NCBI GenBank assembly: GCA_965365345.1
Contig: CBDUBH010000078.1
Location: 1-17,649, forward strand
Source of the DNA: CBDUBH01 sp965365345
GTDB taxonomy: Bacteria > Bacteroidota > Ignavibacteria > Ignavibacteriales > SURF-24
Direction: 5' to 3'
Length of the DNA stretch: 17,649 bases
Shown: positions 14,208-17,649 of the stretch, piece after piece
How the letters are laid out: every line of letters begins with the position of its first letter
Numbering within the stretch: position 1 is the stretch's first letter
Program-made: the position numbers and the translations under genes
Notes under the pieces: generated by a model
The model's input: the letters and a program-made list of their open reading frames with translations, nothing else
Databases searched by the model: none
What the model was told of the DNA's origin: nothing

Positions 14208-15578
14208 ATGAAAACCATAATTGAACCTTTTAAAATCAAATCAGTAGAACCTATCTATTTTACAACAAGAGAACAAAGAGAGAAAATACTTGAAAATGCT
14301 GGTTTCAATCCTTTTTTAATTGATGCCGATAATGTTATAATAGATCTTCTTACCGATAGCGGAACTTCTGCAATGAGCTCGAAACAATGGGCTGCAATAA
14401 TGGATGGGGATGAATCTTACGCCGGCTCAAAAAGTTTTTACCGGTTTGAAAATGCTGTAAGAAAAATTACGGGAATGAAACATATAATTCCAACACATCA
14501 GGGCAGAGCATCAGAAAAGATTTTATTTACGATTACAGGCGGACCGGGAAAATATTTTCCGAATAACACTCACTTCGACACAACACGTGCAAACATTGAA
14601 TTCAGCGGCGCGGAAGCTTTCGATCTTTTAAATGCTCAAGGAAAAGATCCTGAATTTATCGCTAACTTTAAAGGAAATATGGATGTTGAAGCGTTTGTGA
14701 ATTTCATCGAAGAAAAAGGCGTTGAAAATATTCCGATGTGTATTATTACCGTTACAAATAACAGCGGCGGCGGTCAACCGGTTTCAATGCAAAATATAAA
14801 AGATGTTAGAAAAGTTTGCGATAAATACAATTTGCCTTTATTTATTGATGCATGCCGGTTTGCAGAAAATGCATACTTTATAAAAAAGCGAGAAAAAGGT
14901 TACGAGAACAAATCAATTTTAGAAATTGCCCAGGAAATGTTTTCGTATGCTGATGGCGCAACAATGAGTGCGAAAAAAGATGCATTTGCAAATATCGGCG
15001 GATTTCTTGCATTAAATGATGATGATCTTGCAATGAAGTGCAGAAATCTTTTGATCGTAACTGAAGGATTTCCTACCTACGGCGGATTGGCAGGACGAGA
15101 TCTTGAAGCGATTGCACAAGGACTGGAAGAAGTAGTTGATGAACATTATCTTGAATACAGAGCAAGAACGATTGAGTATTTAGGCGAAAAAATTGCGGCT
15201 GTTGGAGTTCCATTCATAAAACCGACCGGCGGACACGCACTTTATATTGATGCAAAAGGATTTTTGCCGAATGTATCGCCTGATAAATATCCCGGTCAAT
15301 CAATAGTTTGCGAACTTTATCTTGAAGGCGGAATTCGCGCAGTTGAAATAGGAAGTGTTATGTTCGGAAAATACGGCAATGACGGAAAATTAATTTCACC
15401 TCCAATGGAATTAGTTAGATTGGCAATTCCGCGCAGAGTTTATACGCAAAGTCATATTGATTATGTTTCGGAAGTAATTATTGAAACATACAAAAAAAGA
15501 AGCGAACTCGGCGGATACAAAATAGTTTACGAAGCGCCGATTTTAAGGCACTTTACTGCAAGATTCGAAAAAGCATGA
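14208..15578 (+). CDS. tnaA: Tryptophanase (tryptophan indole-lyase)
   Basis: A PLP-dependent beta-eliminating lyase that splits L-tryptophan into indole, pyruvate and ammonia (EC 4.1.99.1), acting in the cytoplasm as a tetramer. The 456-residue product has IDLLTDSGT (45-53), THQGR (96-100), GGQPVS (188-193), the PLP lysine Lys257 in MSAKKD, GFPTYGGL (287-294) and a C-terminal RHFTARF. The close alternative is tyrosine phenol-lyase. The positions that I recall separating the two read Asp124, Ile381 (in AVEIGS) and His448, all tryptophanase-type where tyrosine phenol-lyase has Thr, Arg and Phe. Overall length and TTR (125-127) are closer to tyrosine phenol-lyase. The start follows ACGGAG five bases upstream. 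No tnaC-like leader peptide or TnaB permease is seen. It heads a same-strand run with an unknown gene and the AmmeMemoRadiSam A and B genes. Confidence 0.87.
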   Translation: MKTIIEPFKIKSVEPIYFTTREQREKILENAGFNPFLIDADNVIIDLLTDSGTSAMSSKQWAAIMDGDESYAGSKSFYRFENAVRKITGMKHIIPTHQGRASEKILFTITGGPGKYFPNNTHFDTTRANIEFSGAEAFDLLNAQGKDPEFIANFKGNMDVEAFVNFIEEKGVENIPMCIITVTNNSGGGQPVSMQNIKDVRKVCDKYNLPLFIDACRFAENAYFIKKREKGYENKSILEIAQEMFSYADGATMSAKKDAFANIGGFLALNDDDLAMKCRNLLIVTEGFPTYGGLAGRDLEAIAQGLEEVVDEHYLEYRARTIEYLGEKIAAVGVPFIKPTGGHALYIDAKGFLPNVSPDKYPGQSIVCELYLEGGIRAVEIGSVMFGKYGNDGKLISPPMELVRLAIPRRVYTQSHIDYVSEVIIETYKKRSELGGYKIVYEAPILRHFTARFEKA

Positions 15579-15618
15579 TTTTATAATTTTGATTTGAACC
15601 AATAATGAAGGGCATGTT

Positions 15619-16431
15619 ATGAAAGAAATTTATGTTTACAAAAGTAAATATCAAATTTGGCGGTTATTGATTTCCGGAAAAAACAGATTGCTGATCGAAG
15701 AGCGCGATGTTGAAAATAAAGAAGTTTATTTCTCTTGCATTGATGTAAAAAACTCTTCTGAAATATTTTCGCTAAAGCAATTTGACGAAAAATACTGGAT
15801 CGGGATCGAATCAATTTTTGATGAAAAAATTTATCTGCATAAATTCGGTAAACCTGACATGCCCGCTCACAAAGGGATTGTTGCGTTCGATATAGAAACA
15901 CAAAAAATAATTTGGGAAAACGAAGATTATAATTTTCTTTTTGTAAATGAAGAAGGAATTTATACTTACGTTCAAAAATTTGAAACAAGAAAATATTTTC
16001 TGCTGAATCATTTAACAGGTGAAGTTTTAGAAGAGTTAAATCTGGATCCTGTTCAAATTAACAACATGAAAAATGAAACTCTCTCGCCCGAAAAATTTAA
16101 AGATTACATTTTCCCTGAACCCTATTCAGAAGAAGAATTAAATGATGAAGAGAATCAAGTAATAAGTGAAATAATTAAAGGCGATGAAATTACGGGAACT
16201 GTGGAACTCGCTAAATATAATGATTTATTGTTGTTTAATTATTATTATAAAAACAAATCAGGTTTGCTGAATAATAAATTTTTTGCAGTAAATTCAGTCG
16301 AAAAAAAAATTGTGCATGAAAATATTTTACTTGAAAATGCAAATGCATTTGTTCCCGATTCATTTTTTATAAAAGAAAATTATTTGTTTGTTCTGAAAGG
16401 AAAAAATTCGGTTTTGATTTACGAATTGTAA
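15619..16431 (+). CDS. Hypothetical protein, possibly DUF4905-like
   Basis: A 270-residue protein without signal peptide or membrane segments, so probably cytoplasmic. It is built of repeated short beta-type stretches that pair a hydrophobic strand with a turn, for example LLISGKNRLLIEERD, KGIVAFDIETQKIIWENED, YFLLNHLTGEVLEELN and NYLFVLKGKNSVLIYEL. This pattern suggests a beta-propeller or PQQ/WD-like blade arrangement. Size and style recall the DUF4905 family of Bacteroidota, but I am unsure. An acidic stretch lies near 165-190. The start follows AAGGG at a suitable distance. It lies 40 bp after tryptophanase and 13 bp before the AMMECR1-domain gene, so it is likely part of the same transcript and perhaps functionally linked to that system. 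Confidence 0.8.
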   Translation: MKEIYVYKSKYQIWRLLISGKNRLLIEERDVENKEVYFSCIDVKNSSEIFSLKQFDEKYWIGIESIFDEKIYLHKFGKPDMPAHKGIVAFDIETQKIIWENEDYNFLFVNEEGIYTYVQKFETRKYFLLNHLTGEVLEELNLDPVQINNMKNETLSPEKFKDYIFPEPYSEEELNDEENQVISEIIKGDEITGTVELAKYNDLLLFNYYYKNKSGLLNNKFFAVNSVEKKIVHENILLENANAFVPDSFFIKENYLFVLKGKNSVLIYEL

Positions 16432-16444
16432 GTGCGAGAAAAAA

Positions 16445-17011
16445 ATGGAATTAAGAAACGATGAAAAAAAAGTATTGATGAGGTTGGCAAGATTAGCGAT
16501 AAAATCTGAATTTACCGAAGAAAGAATTGATACAAGCGAATTTGAAAGATATGACTCGCTGAAACAAGAAGCCGGAGCATTTGTAACTTTGCACAAAGGC
16601 GAAAATCTTCGCGGCTGCATCGGATATATTTTTGCCGAAAAACCACTTTATAAAACAGTAATAAATGCGGCAAAGCAGGCTGCATTTTCAGATCCAAGAT
16701 TCACGCCTTTAAATAAAAATGAATTTGAAAATATCAGTCTGGAAATTTCAGTTTTATCTCCTCCGTTCGAAATGAAAAGTTACGATGAAATAATTTTAGG
16801 CAAACACGGATTGATCTTAAATGATATGGGCAGAAGAGGATTGCTTTTGCCTCAAGTTCCAATTGAACATAATATGAACAAAGAACAATATCTTTCCGCA
16901 ATTTGCGAAAAAGCCGGATTACCCTCTGACATGTGGAAAAAAAAGCAACTGAAAATAGAGCTTTTCACCGCAAATGTTTTTTCCGAAGAAGATATTAAAG
17001 GAGATGATTAA
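16445..17011 (+). CDS. amrA: AmmeMemoRadiSam system protein A (AMMECR1 domain)
   Basis: A 188-residue AMMECR1-domain protein, component A of the AmmeMemoRadiSam set, which pairs an AMMECR1-like, a MEMO1-like and a radical SAM protein. Its reaction is not established to my knowledge. The hallmark LRGCIG is at 55-60 with invariant-type Cys58, preceded by AGAFVTLHKGE. AFSDPRF is at 80-86, and RRGLLLPQVP (130-139) and Trp164 (DMWKK) follow. It is full length for the domain, soluble and without a signal peptide. ATG at 16445 lies 13 bp after the preceding stop. The 3' end carries the strong AAAGGAG that serves the next gene, whose ATG follows this stop codon directly, so the two are surely co-translated. 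The family call is firm; the gene symbol is a convention of some annotations only. Confidence 0.93.
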   Translation: MELRNDEKKVLMRLARLAIKSEFTEERIDTSEFERYDSLKQEAGAFVTLHKGENLRGCIGYIFAEKPLYKTVINAAKQAAFSDPRFTPLNKNEFENISLEISVLSPPFEMKSYDEIILGKHGLILNDMGRRGLLLPQVPIEHNMNKEQYLSAICEKAGLPSDMWKKKQLKIELFTANVFSEEDIKGDD

Positions 17012-17649
17012 ATGATACGAACCCCTGCGGTTGCCGGAATGTTTTATCCTTCTAATAAAACAAAACTTCAAAATGAAATTTCGCTTTATCTTGAAGCTGC
17101 AAATCCTCCTGAAAAAAATATCGAAAACATTTCCGCAATAATTGCACCGCATGCCGGCTATGTATATTCAGGAATGACCGCTGCCTTCGCTTATAAATTG
17201 ATACAAAATAAAAATTATGAAAACGTAATAATAATTTCGCCAAGTCACAGGGAATATTTTCCGGGAGTTTCAATTTATAATGGTGATGCTTATCAAACTC
17301 CGCTTGGAGATGTTGAAATAAATTCCGAATTGCGCAAAAAACTTATTGAAGAAAACAAAAGCATTTTTGAAGGCGAATCAGGTCACAGAGATGAGCACGC
17401 AGTAGAAGTTCAAATTCCATTTCTTCAAACAGTTTTAAAAGATTTTAAGATTGTGCCTGTTGTTATTGGCGATCAGCGAAAAAATTATGTTTATGAACTT
17501 GCCGGAAAATTAGCAGAAATAATGGATGATAAAACTTTGCTTGTTACAAGCACGGATCTTTCGCACTATCACTCAAAAATAGAAGCCGGAAAGCTGGATT
17601 CATTGATCGAAGATCGCATGAAAAATTTTGAATATGAATTTAATATTTT
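17012..17649 (+). CDS. amrB: AmmeMemoRadiSam system protein B (MEMO1 family), partial
   Basis: The first 212 codons of a MEMO1-family protein, structurally related to LigB-type extradiol dioxygenases; the 3' end is cut by the window. It opens with MIRTPAVAGMFYP, the family's usual start. Putative metal-site residues are His47 in IAPHAGYVYSG and His79 in ISPSHREYFPG. EHAVEVQIPFLQ (128-139) and STDLSHY (180-186) are also hallmarks. Human MEMO1 binds metal through comparable histidines plus a cysteine that would lie beyond the edge here. The start is decided by AAAGGAG eight bases upstream, and TAA of the preceding gene abuts ATG. The radical SAM partner is not in view; by analogy with other genomes it may follow. 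Confidence 0.93.
   Translation, partial: MIRTPAVAGMFYPSNKTKLQNEISLYLEAANPPEKNIENISAIIAPHAGYVYSGMTAAFAYKLIQNKNYENVIIISPSHREYFPGVSIYNGDAYQTPLGDVEINSELRKKLIEENKSIFEGESGHRDEHAVEVQIPFLQTVLKDFKIVPVVIGDQRKNYVYELAGKLAEIMDDKTLLVTSTDLSHYHSKIEAGKLDSLIEDRMKNFEYEFNI

Noticed and set aside
15617..15988. Open frame of 123 codons antisense to the 270-residue protein
   Set aside because: Composition (Arg, Phe, His, Cys rich) is that of a reversed coding strand; the sense gene is well spaced with its neighbours.

Overview
This is an AT-rich, gene-dense bacterial chromosome segment. It has ordinary housekeeping genes, the standard genetic code (TGA, TAG and TAA all end genes) and Shine-Dalgarno sites of very uneven strength, ACGGAG being the clearest. 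Protein style, AT bias and repeat-filled spacers suggest the Ignavibacteria/Chlorobi side of the Bacteroidota (FCB) group. That placement is inference from recalled family resemblance; no rRNA gene is present to settle it.

Layout. 1-1539 (-): an ABC exporter running off the left edge, with an abnormal last stretch inside the ATPase domain. 1540-2141: AT-rich, with no convincing gene. 2142-2642 (-): small unknown protein. 2851-4122 (-): lysA. A 457-bp divergent spacer with repeats follows, then leuS (4580-7048, +), a repeat-filled spacer, serS (7365-8642, +) and another repeat-filled spacer with a terminator. Next come an S66 LD-carboxypeptidase, a lipoprotein and priA (9065-13149, +), closely spaced and probably co-transcribed. 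A Yip1-type membrane protein (13244-14026, -) converges on priA across an unusual inverted repeat. The right end is a + strand run of tryptophanase, an unknown protein, an AMMECR1-domain protein and a MEMO1-family protein that is cut by the window edge.

Functions. lysA makes lysine from diaminopimelate, which is also the peptidoglycan cross-linking residue. The LD-carboxypeptidase trims peptidoglycan tetrapeptides. leuS and serS charge tRNAs, and priA restarts stalled replication forks. The last two genes are components A and B of the three-part AmmeMemoRadiSam system (AMMECR1-like, MEMO1-like, radical SAM). It is widespread, but I know of no established biochemical role. Here it sits directly behind a PLP-dependent tryptophanase and an unknown protein, with gaps of 40, 13 and 0 bp, so this is the most interesting functional context in the window.

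The other notable layer is non-coding. Three spacers (4144-4306, 7059-7349, 8681-9064) are mosaics of hairpin-forming elements starting or ending in TGTCAT/ATGACA-like sequence, plus arrays of four CTGANN heptads placed in the same orientation just upstream of the lysA and serS starts. A 70-bp inverted repeat between priA and the Yip1 gene carries, on the minus strand, a textbook Shine-Dalgarno and a seven-codon ORF. On the plus strand the same site is an anti-Shine-Dalgarno sequence in the loop.
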